Below, piece after piece: positions 10,146 through 18,484 of a stretch of 64,000 bases of DNA. Within the stretch, counting starts at the first letter, position 1; every line of letters begins with the position of its first letter. The stretch is from Peloplasma aerotolerans. Lineage in GTDB: Bacteria; Bacillota_I; Bacilli_A; Acholeplasmatales; Acholeplasmataceae. The position numbers and the translations under genes are program-made. The DNA is taken from positions 51,727 to 115,726 of the forward strand of contig NZ_JASCXW010000003.1 in NCBI RefSeq assembly GCF_030012175.1. The letters are read 5' to 3'. The notes under the pieces were generated by a model. The model was not told the origin of the DNA. It made no database searches and saw nothing but the letters and a program-made list of their open reading frames with translations.

Positions 10146-11027
10146 ATGAAAAGTAAAGTTGGTCTTGCACTTGGTGGTGGAGGAGCAAGGGGGAGTTATC
10201 AAATCGGAGTCTTAAAAGCACTTGATGATGCCAAGGTTTTTAAGAATATTCGCCATATTTCGGGGTCATCTATTGGTGCTATCAATACCTTAATGATTCT
10301 TGGGGAACTTTCATTTGATCATATGATTGACCTATGGCAAAGCATCAGTAATGATGATTTATATGGACTCAATTTTGAGCGATTTAAAAAAGATCGTTTA
10401 GGAATGTATAGTCTAGATGAAATGCACGAAAGATTATTAAAAGAAGTTCCACTCACGAAAATTAGAAAAAATAAAATTCAAGGATTTGCTACCGCAGCCA
10501 AGATTAATAAAGATAGTTTATTAGAGCAAATTATGATCCATCACATGGAGAAAACTACATTTCATTTAAACAAGTTTTCAGACCCCCATAGAGCTGTACT
10601 GGCAAGTGCATCAATTCCTGTATTGTTTGGATCTACAACAATAGATGATACGCATTATGTTGATGGAGGTGTTATCGATAACTGTCCAATCCAGCCATTA
10701 ATTGATGCAGGATGTGATATTATTATCGCAGTTCCAATTGATGGTAGATTTCATCCTAAAAAGTTTAAGAAAGAAGATATATTATTAATTGATATTGAAA
10801 CCAGAAAATTATTTCACACCATCCCATATGATATTTTAGACTTCAAACCAGAAGTTGTGAAAAATAAAGTTGAGTATGGATATCAAATGGGAAATATGAT
10901 GATTCAAAAATTAATTGATTTAAAATATCTTAATCAACGTGGTAGTTGGAATAGACCAGAAGGACACACTTTGATTTCCATAACAAAAGATGAAGAGAAA
11001 AAAATAATAAAAGAGGTGAATAACTAA
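10146..11027 (+). CDS. Patatin-like phospholipase / serine esterase
   Basis: A 293-residue patatin-family lipid acyl hydrolase. The oxyanion loop GGGGARG is at residues 10-16, the nucleophile elbow GSSIG at 40-44 (Ser42), and the catalytic Asp173 is in the DGG motif. These give the Ser-Asp dyad of the RssA/YlbK subfamily. It has no signal peptide. A ribosome binding site (CAGGTGACAG) ends just before the ATG at 10146, four bases after smpB. It is followed with one shared base by a PAP2 phosphatase, suggesting both act on membrane lipids. The real substrate is unknown. Confidence 0.9.
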   Translation: MKSKVGLALGGGGARGSYQIGVLKALDDAKVFKNIRHISGSSIGAINTLMILGELSFDHMIDLWQSISNDDLYGLNFERFKKDRLGMYSLDEMHERLLKEVPLTKIRKNKIQGFATAAKINKDSLLEQIMIHHMEKTTFHLNKFSDPHRAVLASASIPVLFGSTTIDDTHYVDGGVIDNCPIQPLIDAGCDIIIAVPIDGRFHPKKFKKEDILLIDIETRKLFHTIPYDILDFKPEVVKNKVEYGYQMGNMMIQKLIDLKYLNQRGSWNRPEGHTLISITKDEEKKIIKEVNN

Positions 11028-11887
11028 TGGATTTAGATATTGTAAAATGGATACAATCATTTAGGAACCCAGTTTTTGATTGGTTATTTTATATCATTAC
11101 ACAAATTGGTGATCAATATGTGTTTATTGCGGCTGCAGTCATCATTTATTGGACCATCGATAAAAAGTTTGCTCATAAATTTGTTTTTACCTTTATGGTG
11201 AGTGCTATTGTGAATTCAGGTATCAAAGAGTTATTCAAAAGAGTTAGACCATTTTATTTACCAGGTGTTGAAACAGAACCACATTGGAATACCGATGGTT
11301 ACGCATTCCCAAGCGGACATGCTCAAGCAGCAGGGGTTTTAGGTTATACGCTTTATGATGTATCCAAAAAAACTCAGAAGAAATGGGTATGGTACATCGG
11401 GATAGCGATTTTGATTTTAGTGCCACTATCAAGAGTATATCTTGGTCAACATTATTTAAGTGATGTCATTGTAGGTGTTGTTTTAAGCTTTGTTATTGCT
11501 CACTTTGTATTTAAACTTGTTGATAAAATGGGTGATGATGAACATATCTATACATTAATGCTTGCACCGATTTTTATAGCTTTATTATTTTTTGTTAAGA
11601 ATCATGATTTATATATTGCAGCTGGTGGCTTTGTAGGGTTTGCATGCGGGTATTACCTTGAGAAAAAATATGTAAGTTATGAAGTCAAAAACATTTTGTG
11701 GATTCAAGTTTTAAAAGTAGTGATTGGGTTAATCATTGCTTTAGCAATTAAAGAAGGATTCAAAATGATTTTTCCAGATGTCCTTTTCTTTGATTTTGTT
11801 AGATATTTACTGATTGGAGTTTGGGCAGCTCTTGGAGCTCCCTATGTATTTAAACATGCTTTCAAAAATCGTAAAAAAATCATTTAA
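11027..11887 (+). CDS. PAP2-family membrane phosphatase
   Basis: A 286-residue integral membrane protein with the three-part PAP2 signature. KxxxxxRP occurs in KELFKRVRP near residue 67, PSGH in FPSGHAQA near 93, and SRxxxxxHxxxD in SRVYLGQHYLSD near 135. Several hydrophobic segments surround these motifs and continue to the C-terminus. The family removes phosphate from phosphatidic acid, undecaprenyl pyrophosphate or sphingoid phosphates. In a wall-less cell, a role in phospholipid or glycolipid turnover is more likely than undecaprenyl recycling, but that is inference. The ATG shares one base with the patatin stop, and GAGGTGAA precedes it. Confidence 0.88.
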   Translation: MDLDIVKWIQSFRNPVFDWLFYIITQIGDQYVFIAAAVIIYWTIDKKFAHKFVFTFMVSAIVNSGIKELFKRVRPFYLPGVETEPHWNTDGYAFPSGHAQAAGVLGYTLYDVSKKTQKKWVWYIGIAILILVPLSRVYLGQHYLSDVIVGVVLSFVIAHFVFKLVDKMGDDEHIYTLMLAPIFIALLFFVKNHDLYIAAGGFVGFACGYYLEKKYVSYEVKNILWIQVLKVVIGLIIALAIKEGFKMIFPDVLFFDFVRYLLIGVWAALGAPYVFKHAFKNRKKII

Positions 11888-12296
11888 TGAACTGACAAAT
11901 GAAGAATTGTATCGTATATTTGACCTAAGATTTAAAGTTTTTGTCATGGAGCAAAAAATTTTATATTTAGACACTGATTTTAAAGATCAAAATAGTATTC
12001 ATTATATGATCTTTGAAGATGATCAACTTGTCTCATACTTAAGGTTAGTTTTACCTGGGTTTAAGTATAAAGAATATGCCTTAAGTAGAATTGCAACAGA
12101 CCCAGATTATCGTTTAAAAGGACTTGCTACAGAATTGATTAGAGTGTCCATGAATGATGTCAAAGGACAGCCCATAAGAATATCTGGTCAAGCGTATTTA
12201 AAAGATTATTATGAAAAATTAGGATTTAAGGTTGTAAAAGGTCCTTATATCGAAGAAGATATTTTGCATTATGAAATGTACCATGACAATCAATAA
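11844..12296 (+). CDS. ElaA-type GNAT acetyltransferase
   Basis: About 150 residues with the ElaA arrangement. It begins with FNELTNEELYRIFDLR, continues with VFVMEQKILYLDTDFKD, then HYMIFEDDQLVSYLRL, and has the acetyl-CoA loop in DYRLKGLATELI (R-x-x-G-x-A). It should transfer an acetyl group from acetyl-CoA to an unknown amine. I choose the ATG at 11844 because GGAG at 11834-11837 is six bases upstream; the ATG at 11856 is also possible, while an ATG at 11814 lies deep inside the PAP2 gene. The start overlaps PAP2 by 44 bases, so it ends that operon. The T-box promoter follows. Confidence 0.8.
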   Translation: MYLNMLSKIVKKSFNELTNEELYRIFDLRFKVFVMEQKILYLDTDFKDQNSIHYMIFEDDQLVSYLRLVLPGFKYKEYALSRIATDPDYRLKGLATELIRVSMNDVKGQPIRISGQAYLKDYYEKLGFKVVKGPYIEEDILHYEMYHDNQ

Positions 12297-12312
12297 TCCT
12301 TTTGATTACGTC

Positions 12313-12341
12313 TTTACATTATTTAATGTATATGCTAAAAT
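12313..12341 (+). promoter_or_regulatory. Promoter for the alaS T-box leader
   Basis: A -35 TTTACA at 12313-12318, a 17-base spacer, and extended -10 TGC-TAAAAT at 12333-12341. Transcription would begin around 12348, at the T-box leader. Confidence 0.75.
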
Positions 12342-12349
12342 ATAAGCGC

Positions 12350-12548
12350 AATGAACAAAACGAGTAGTAAGTCACTCATTGATAGAGACTTCGTGGTTGG
12401 TGAAAACGAAGAATGAAGCTTATGAACGCTATTTTGGGAGCAAAAGGTATGTCGGCCGTAACGACTTCAAGAGTGCTAGAGTTATCTCTAGAACTAAGGT
12501 GGTACCGCGTATATTTTACGTCCTTAGATGATTCTAAGGGCGTTTTAT
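12350..12548 (+). promoter_or_regulatory. T-box riboswitch upstream of alaS (alanine)
   Basis: The leader contains the nearly invariant T-box sequence AAGGTGGTACCGCG at 12496-12509, immediately before a terminator at 12518-12548. The 5' part (12350-12450) can form the long stem I, with a GAGTAGTAA-like segment near 12361. A candidate GCT (Ala) specifier lies in GAAGCTTATG near 12414; GCG or another GCT nearby cannot be excluded without folding. Uncharged tRNA-Ala would pair with the specifier and with the T-box bulge, stabilise the antiterminator and allow alaS transcription. The family and downstream gene are certain; the specifier is inference. Confidence 0.92.
12518..12548 (+). terminator. 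T-box attenuator terminator
   Basis: Perfect hairpin arms ACGTCCTTAGA (12518-12528) and TCTAAGGGCGT (12533-12543) with one G-U pair, followed by a T-rich stretch. This is the regulated terminator of the T-box; the 5' arm can alternatively pair with the T-box element. Confidence 0.85.
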
Positions 12549-12565
12549 TATTTGGAGGATGAATT

Positions 12566-15145
12566 ATGAAGTATATGTCAGCAAAAGAAATAAGAGAAAT
12601 GTGGTTAGATTTTTTCAAAAGCAAAAATCATAAAATCGAAGCATCATCATCTCTCATTCCGCAAAATGATCCAACTTTGCTATGGATTAACGCAGGAGTC
12701 ACACCATTGAAGAAATATTTCGATGGTACAGAAAAGCCTGCAAGTCCTAGAATTGTTAATGTGCAAAAATGTATACGTACCAATGACATTGACAATGTGG
12801 GAAAAACAGCAAGACACCAAACATTTTTTGAAATGCTTGGGAATTTTTCGATTGGAGACTACTTTAAAAAAGAAGCAATCGAATGGGGATATGAAATTCT
12901 AACGGATCCAAAGTGGTTCGGTTTTCCTGCTGAAAAATTATATATGACATATTATCCTGATGATGTAGAAGCTAGAGGTTTGTGGTTATCTGTTGGCGTT
13001 GATCCTTCACATTTGATTCCTGTTGAAGGTAATTTTTGGGAAATCGGATCTGGTCCTTGTGGTCCAGACACAGAGATCTTTTTTGACAGAGGAGAATCCT
13101 ATGACAAAAGAGGTGTCGAACTGATTGCTGAAGATTTAGAAAATGAAAGATATATTGAAATATGGAATATTGTCTTCTCACAATTTAATTCAAAACCGGG
13201 ATTGTTAAGAGAACAATATCCTGAATTACCAAATAAAAATATTGATACTGGTGCAGGATTAGAACGCTGGGCATGTGTCATTCAAGAAACAAAAACGAAC
13301 TTTGAAACGGATTTATTTTATCCAACGATTAAGCATACTGAGCAATTAGCACATATCAAGTATGAAGGACAAATGGCTTTCAAAGTAATTGCTGACCATA
13401 TTAAGGCTTTAACTTTTGCAATTAGTGATGGTGCGATTTTATCGAATGAAGGTAGAGGTTACGTCCTTAGAAGATTGCTTAGAAGAGCTGTTAAATATGG
13501 ACGTTCACTAGGCTTAACTGAACCATTTTTACATTTATTAGTTGACGATGTTGTTTCAACAATGGGAGTATTTTACACAAACCTACATGAGACCAAAGCA
13601 ATCGTGAAAAAAATCGTTTTAAAGGAAGAACAAAAATTTCTTGAAACGATTAACGAAGGAGAAAAACATCTACATGAGGCTATCGAAAAAGAAGGAAAAA
13701 CCATTTCAGGACAAACAGCATTTAAACTATATGATACTTATGGATTTCCTATTGAACTCACAGTTGAGATCGCTGAAGAATTATATGTTTCAGTAGATGA
13801 ACAAGCGTTTTATGAAGCACTCGAGGAGCAAAAAGAACGTTCAAGAAAAGCGCGCACAAAACATGGGTCAATGAAAACTCAAGAAGAAGCGTATTTAAAC
13901 TTTAATGAGCTATCAGTATTCGTTGGATATGAAACTTTACAAACCGAATCAAAAGTTATTAAAGTTTTTGATAACGGCATTGTTTTAGATCAAACACCAT
14001 TTTATGCAACATCTGGTGGACAAGTTGCTGATCAAGGAACAATCAATGGACTAGAAGTCACTGATGTTACCAAATTACCGAACGGGCAGACACTCCATCA
14101 GGTTGAAGGTGATTTTGTCGAAGGTGATGAGGTCTTAGCAATCGTTGATGCATATCAAAGATTAAAAACAATTAGAAACCATAGTGCTGCACATTTATTT
14201 CATCAAGCAATTAAAGATACTTTTGGAAAACATGCAAACCAACAAGGTTCGCAAGTATCTCCAAAAAGCTGGAGATTCGATTTCAATCATTATGAAACCG
14301 AATCTGATGAAAAAGTATTAAAAATTGAATCAATTGTCAAACATTATATAAAAGAAAACCCACTAGATGTAATCATTCGTCAAATGCCATTAGAAGAAGC
14401 TAAAAAAATTGGAGCAATGGCATTATTTGGGGAAAAATATGGTGATGTTGTTCGTGTTGTAGATATGGGTTGGAGTAAAGAACTTTGTGGTGGAACTCAT
14501 GTCAATAACACCAAAGAAATCATTGATTTTGCAATCACTTCATATGAATCTATTGGTTCGGGTATTTTTAGAATGGAAGGTGTTACTGGAATGGATATAG
14601 TTGCTCAAGTCAACGAATATCTTGAACCACTACACTTGGAAATCCAAACACTTAAAGATAAAATGAGTCGCTTAGATCCAACCAAACATTTACCAAAAGA
14701 ACCTAAAATTATTGGAAGTTATCAAGATATTATTCATTTAAGACAATATATTTTTGAACTTAAAGAGTTTATCAAAAATCATGAAAAAGAATTGAACAAA
14801 CAAAAATCACAAGATGTATTAAAAAGACTTGATGATTTCATCACCGATGAAACATCTAAAAAACAAGTGATTGTAACACATGATGTTGATTCAAAGGTTT
14901 TAAAGCAATTATTAGATGCACTTTATGATAAAATAAAGGCACAAACATTATTTATTGCTAACATCCAAGAAGACAAAGTTACATATGTATGTAAGAGTGA
15001 GTTAAACAATGCAAATGATTTGATCAAACTTGCTGCTCAGCTAACCAATGGTTCTGGTGGTGGAAGACCAAATCTTGCACAAGGTGGTTCTCAAGATATA
15101 ACTAGTCTTGATGATGCACTGAGTAAAATAAGAGAACGTTTATGA
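12566..15145 (+). CDS. alaS: Alanyl-tRNA synthetase
   Basis: An 859-residue class II synthetase that charges tRNA-Ala. The catalytic domain starts with SAKEIREMWLDFF and shows WINAGVTPLK, the NVQKCIRTNDIDNVG motif 2 and the class II motif 3 region GRGYVLRRLLRRAV. The editing domain has NHSAAHLFHQA (HxxxH) near residue 540 and CGGTHV near 640, so zinc binding for clearing mischarged Ser/Gly is intact. A C-terminal DHHA1 domain ends with NGSGGGRPNLAQGG. GGAGGA at 12553-12558 gives a good ribosome binding site. The gene is controlled by the upstream T-box, and its TGA overlaps the ruvX ATG by four bases. Confidence 0.98.
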   Translation: MKYMSAKEIREMWLDFFKSKNHKIEASSSLIPQNDPTLLWINAGVTPLKKYFDGTEKPASPRIVNVQKCIRTNDIDNVGKTARHQTFFEMLGNFSIGDYFKKEAIEWGYEILTDPKWFGFPAEKLYMTYYPDDVEARGLWLSVGVDPSHLIPVEGNFWEIGSGPCGPDTEIFFDRGESYDKRGVELIAEDLENERYIEIWNIVFSQFNSKPGLLREQYPELPNKNIDTGAGLERWACVIQETKTNFETDLFYPTIKHTEQLAHIKYEGQMAFKVIADHIKALTFAISDGAILSNEGRGYVLRRLLRRAVKYGRSLGLTEPFLHLLVDDVVSTMGVFYTNLHETKAIVKKIVLKEEQKFLETINEGEKHLHEAIEKEGKTISGQTAFKLYDTYGFPIELTVEIAEELYVSVDEQAFYEALEEQKERSRKARTKHGSMKTQEEAYLNFNELSVFVGYETLQTESKVIKVFDNGIVLDQTPFYATSGGQVADQGTINGLEVTDVTKLPNGQTLHQVEGDFVEGDEVLAIVDAYQRLKTIRNHSAAHLFHQAIKDTFGKHANQQGSQVSPKSWRFDFNHYETESDEKVLKIESIVKHYIKENPLDVIIRQMPLEEAKKIGAMALFGEKYGDVVRVVDMGWSKELCGGTHVNNTKEIIDFAITSYESIGSGIFRMEGVTGMDIVAQVNEYLEPLHLEIQTLKDKMSRLDPTKHLPKEPKIIGSYQDIIHLRQYIFELKEFIKNHEKELNKQKSQDVLKRLDDFITDETSKKQVIVTHDVDSKVLKQLLDALYDKIKAQTLFIANIQEDKVTYVCKSELNNANDLIKLAAQLTNGSGGGRPNLAQGGSQDITSLDDALSKIRERL

Positions 15146-15570
15146 AAAAATATTTAGGTCTCGATTTAGGAAGTAAAACAATTGGTGTATCCCTAAGCGA
15201 ATCCGGTGTTATTGCATATGCTTTAACAACACATCGTTTTAGTGAAAATCAATATGAAAATGCTGCAGATTATGTCGTAAAACTCATTGATGAATACAAG
15301 ATTGATGTAGTTGTCTTAGGCTATCCTAAGCATATGAATAACGATATTGGTATTCGCGGTAAAATTAGTGAAGATTTCAAAGAACACATCTTAAAGAGAA
15401 AAGATGTTGAAGTTGTTTTGTGGGATGAAAGAATGTCAACACAAACAGCAATTCGTACAATGATTAAAGGCTCAGAGCGTCGAAAGTCACAGAAACAAAA
15501 AAAGGATGAGCTCGCAGCTGTGATAATATTACAAAATTATTTAGATTATAAAGGAGCAAGTTTATGTTAA
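15142..15570 (+). CDS. ruvX: Holliday junction resolvase-like RuvX (YqgF)
   Basis: A 142-residue RNase H-fold protein. The N-terminal strand LGLDLGSKTIGVSLS carries the first catalytic Asp, VVLGYPKHMNN the second motif, and WDERMSTQTA with KKDELAAVIILQ the last Asp region. In E. coli YqgF acts in 16S rRNA maturation, and in other bacteria a role as Holliday junction resolvase has been shown; which applies here is unknown. It overlaps alaS (4 bases) and the DUF1292 gene (7 bases). The alaS-yrrK-yrzB order is the same as in Bacillus. Confidence 0.95.
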   Translation: MKKYLGLDLGSKTIGVSLSESGVIAYALTTHRFSENQYENAADYVVKLIDEYKIDVVVLGYPKHMNNDIGIRGKISEDFKEHILKRKDVEVVLWDERMSTQTAIRTMIKGSERRKSQKQKKDELAAVIILQNYLDYKGASLC

Positions 15571-15863
15571 AGGACAACCAAATGATTGTAACAAATGAAG
15601 AAGGTGATGAAGCAGTATGTGAAATACTGTTTACACACGAAGAAAACGGAAAGAATTATGTTGTATTTGAGTTCGTTGATACTCACGAAGTCAGTGCAGC
15701 AATTTATGTTCCAGGAGCAACTGATGACGAAGGATCTTTTGAAGATATCGAAACAGATGAAGAGTGGGATATGTTAGATGGCGTTCTTCAAGCTTATTAC
15801 GATGAGCATGAAGATGATGTCGAAGAAGACGAAGACGAAGAAGAAACAGAAGAAAAAGCGTAA
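15564..15863 (+). CDS. yrzB: DUF1292 (YrzB-type) acidic protein
   Basis: A 99-residue DUF1292 protein. The folded part has MIVTNEEGDEAVCEILFTHEE, NYVVFEF and a FEDIETDEEWDMLD region, followed by a strongly acidic tail of about 20 Asp/Glu residues. The family is small, conserved in Firmicutes and has no established biochemical function. It lies between ruvX and trmR exactly as yrzB does in Bacillus, and its stop shares one base with the next ATG. The acidic tail is longer than the core requires and could mediate interactions with basic partners; that is speculation. Confidence 0.9.
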   Translation: MLKDNQMIVTNEEGDEAVCEILFTHEENGKNYVVFEFVDTHEVSAAIYVPGATDDEGSFEDIETDEEWDMLDGVLQAYYDEHEDDVEEDEDEEETEEKA

Positions 15864-16429
15864 TGCTGGAACAACTGAAGCAATATGCAATGGACCATCA
15901 CATACCGATTATTTGCGATGAAGGTCTATTGTTTTTAGATGTTACGATTAAAAAATACCAGGTTAAAGATGTCTTAGAAATTGGTACTGCCATTGGCTAT
16001 AGCGCACTTGCTATGGCTTCTTTTGGTTGTAAGATAGATACATTTGAGCGAAACATAAAAATGATTGAACACGCAAAAGAACACTTCAATCAATATGATC
16101 ACAAAAATCAAATTCATCTATTCCCCTATGATGCTTTAGACTATCAAGGTGAACTTAAGACATATGATATGATTTTTATTGATGCTGCCAAAGCTCAATA
16201 TCAAAACTTTTTCGAAAAGTTTGTACCATATCTAAAACCTAATGGTATCGTGGTTTGTGATAATTTATCATTTCACCATTTAAAGCCTGAACTCGTCAAT
16301 CGTAATACAAGACAATTAATTGGAAAAATTAATGCATTTAAAACATTTCTTATTGAAAACCCTGATTTTGAAACAACATTTTATGATCAAGGTGATGGTA
16401 TGAGTGTTAGTCAAAGGAAGCGCATATGA
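15863..16429 (+). CDS. trmR: tRNA 5-hydroxyuridine O-methyltransferase TrmR
   Basis: A 188-residue SAM-dependent methyltransferase of the catechol-O-methyltransferase type. The SAM loop is VLEIGTAIGYSALAMA near residue 33, an acidic FERN follows, and MIFIDAAKAQYQNFF with VCDNLSFHH supplies the metal-binding Asp/Asn region. In Bacillus the homologue YrrM (TrmR) methylates 5-hydroxyuridine 34 of tRNAs to 5-methoxyuridine. Position decides the assignment: it sits directly before two U32 peptidase-like genes that make the hydroxyuridine, the yrrM-yrrN-yrrO order of Bacillus. Bacillus has mltG (yrrL) before yrrM; here it is missing. Confidence 0.87.
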   Translation: MLEQLKQYAMDHHIPIICDEGLLFLDVTIKKYQVKDVLEIGTAIGYSALAMASFGCKIDTFERNIKMIEHAKEHFNQYDHKNQIHLFPYDALDYQGELKTYDMIFIDAAKAQYQNFFEKFVPYLKPNGIVVCDNLSFHHLKPELVNRNTRQLIGKINAFKTFLIENPDFETTFYDQGDGMSVSQRKRI

Positions 16430-17301
16430 AGATCTTAACAACCATCTATGATTTAAATCAACTTAAAAAGTTATCAGTTTATGCTGATGGTTTTTTAGTT
16501 GGGAATGATCAATTTGGAACAAGATTAACAAAAAGCTTTTCAATTGAAGAAATCAAAGAAATAACCCAAGAAGTTAAGACATTAAAAAAAGAACTTTTCT
16601 TACAAGTCAATCAAATCTTTAATGATGATCAACTAGATGAGTTAATTCAATTTTTACACAAGTTACCTATCCAAGATATAACGGGTATTGTTGTTGCTGA
16701 TTTAGGAGCATTTAAAACTATAGAAAAACTAGGCTTTTCAGATAAGGCAATTTATAACCCTGAGACATTAATGACAAATATTTATGATTTCAATTTTTTA
16801 GCAGAATTTAATATACAAGGCGTTTATGTAGCTAAAGAAATAACACTAGATGATGTTATGTATATTGCTAAAAATAAAAAATATAAAATGTTTATGGTTG
16901 GCCATGGACATTTGAACATGTTTTATTCTAAAAGACAATTAATTGATAATTTTATGCAATACAATGAAGATGATCATATCTATCATAATCGACAAGATTT
17001 AAAAATTATTGAAGAAACCAGAGAAGAAGCTTATCCAGTTTTAGAAGATACAGCAGGAACTCATGTTTTCAGAAGTCATGTGCTGCAAAGCCTAACTCAA
17101 ATTAAAACATTAGAACCCTATCTCGATTATTTAGTTGTAGATACTTTATTCAAAGATGATGCATACGCATTATCGATTCTTCCTATGTATCAAAATAGAA
17201 AGCCTGATCAATTGGTTATTGACCAAATTCAAAAAGATTATCAAGAAATATGGGATGAAGGATTTTTCTTCAAGAAAACAATCTATAAACAAAAAGGATA
17301 A
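16426..17301 (+). CDS. trhP1: U32 peptidase-like tRNA uridine hydroxylation protein TrhP1
   Basis: A 291-residue U32-family protein that lacks the four-cysteine cluster seen in the next gene. It looks like the shorter of the two YrrN/YrrO partners. The barrel can be followed through ADGFLVGNDQFGTR, YNPETLMTN, GVYVAKEIT and a MVGHGHLNMFYSKRQLIDNF segment typical of U32 paralogues. In Bacillus TrhP1 and TrhP2 together put the hydroxyl group on U34, using prephenate-dependent chemistry. It overlaps trmR by four bases and ends one base before trhP2. The two genes are distinct paralogues, not a broken single gene: both have their own starts and complete domains. Confidence 0.85.
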   Translation: MKILTTIYDLNQLKKLSVYADGFLVGNDQFGTRLTKSFSIEEIKEITQEVKTLKKELFLQVNQIFNDDQLDELIQFLHKLPIQDITGIVVADLGAFKTIEKLGFSDKAIYNPETLMTNIYDFNFLAEFNIQGVYVAKEITLDDVMYIAKNKKYKMFMVGHGHLNMFYSKRQLIDNFMQYNEDDHIYHNRQDLKIIEETREEAYPVLEDTAGTHVFRSHVLQSLTQIKTLEPYLDYLVVDTLFKDDAYALSILPMYQNRKPDQLVIDQIQKDYQEIWDEGFFFKKTIYKQKG

Positions 17302-17302
17302 T

Positions 17303-18484
17303 ATGATGGTTGAATTACTCGCACCGGCAGGTGATTTAGAAAAATTGAAAATAGCTTTAATGTATGGAGCTGATGCTGTCTTTATTGGAGGACAGAATTT
17401 TTCGCTACGCGCTAGAGCTTCTAATTTCACTTTAGACGACATATTGGATGCAACCACATTCGCACATGAACGTAACAAAAAAGTCTATGTAACGACCAAT
17501 ATCATACCTCACAATGAGGATATGGATGGTTTGATCGAATATTTAAAGGCTTTGGAACAAAGAAATGTGGATGCAATCATTTCTGCATCTCCATTTATTA
17601 TTGATATGGCAATAAAACATACTAGCTTAGAAGTTCATTTATCGACTCAACAATCAGCAAGTAATGCAGAATCAGTGAATTTTTGGCATCAAAAAGGTAT
17701 TAAACGAATTGTCTTAGCTAGAGAACTTGACAAACACCAAATAAGAAAATTAAAAAAGAAAACAGATGCAGATTTAGAAGTCTTCATTCATGGTGGTATG
17801 TGCATGTCTTATTCCGGAAGATGCAGTTTATCAAATAACATGACTGATCGTGATGCAAATCGTGGAGGTTGTGCACACTCATGTAGATGGAACTATGATT
17901 TGACAGTAAAAGGTGAAAGTGTTAGTGACTTATCATTTTCAATGTCTTCGAAAGATTTAGAGGCATTAGAACAAATTCCACATCTTATTGATTCAGGCGT
18001 TTCGTCTCTAAAAATTGAAGGTAGAATGAAAAGTCTTCACTATATTGCAACCGTCGTATCAACATATCGAAAATTAATCGATGAATATGAAAAAGCTCAT
18101 GAAATTAAGAATTTTAAGCCATATATGATTGATCTTCAAAAAGCAGAGAATAGACTTGCATCTCATGGATATCTAGAAGGATTACCAGGCGTTGAACAAC
18201 AATTATACAATCAACGCAGTGAACAACCAACCCAGCTATTCATTGGTTTGGTTCAAGATTATGATGAAAAAACTCAAATCGCAACCATTGAGCAAAGAAA
18301 TTATTTTGAAAATGGCACAGAAGTTGAAGTGTTTAGTCCAAATGGAGAGATAAAAACTTTTACCGTAAATGATATGAAAGATTTAGAAGGTATAGATACG
18401 CCTATCGCAAGACATCCTAAGCAAATTCTAAAAATAAAAATACCGTTTGGTGTAGAACCATACGCGATGTTAAGAAAAAGATGA
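17303..18484 (+). CDS. trhP2: U32 peptidase-like tRNA uridine hydroxylation protein TrhP2
   Basis: A 393-residue peptidase U32-family protein. The N-terminus ELLAPAGDLEKLKIALMYGADAV is diagnostic. The family's Fe-S cysteines occur in GGMCMSYSGRCSLS and RGGCAHSCRW near residues 170-195, next to KIEGRMKS. A C-terminal small beta domain contains AVLR-like PYAMLRKR at its end. It acts with TrhP1 in wobble uridine hydroxylation. I take ATG 17303 (or 17306) because AAAGG lies just upstream; a longer in-frame start at 17156 would run through trhP1. It overlaps the next gene by four bases. Confidence 0.88.
   Translation: MMVELLAPAGDLEKLKIALMYGADAVFIGGQNFSLRARASNFTLDDILDATTFAHERNKKVYVTTNIIPHNEDMDGLIEYLKALEQRNVDAIISASPFIIDMAIKHTSLEVHLSTQQSASNAESVNFWHQKGIKRIVLARELDKHQIRKLKKKTDADLEVFIHGGMCMSYSGRCSLSNNMTDRDANRGGCAHSCRWNYDLTVKGESVSDLSFSMSSKDLEALEQIPHLIDSGVSSLKIEGRMKSLHYIATVVSTYRKLIDEYEKAHEIKNFKPYMIDLQKAENRLASHGYLEGLPGVEQQLYNQRSEQPTQLFIGLVQDYDEKTQIATIEQRNYFENGTEVEVFSPNGEIKTFTVNDMKDLEGIDTPIARHPKQILKIKIPFGVEPYAMLRKR

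Noticed and set aside
17156..17302. Longer start for trhP2
   Set aside because: The extension overlaps trhP1 and lies before a good ribosome binding site at 17293; family members start at MVELLAPAG.
16426..18484. Frameshifted single peptidase U32 gene
   Set aside because: The two genes are separate paralogues: each has its own start and full barrel, and the first lacks the Cys cluster of the second. The YrrN/YrrO pair exists in Bacillus.
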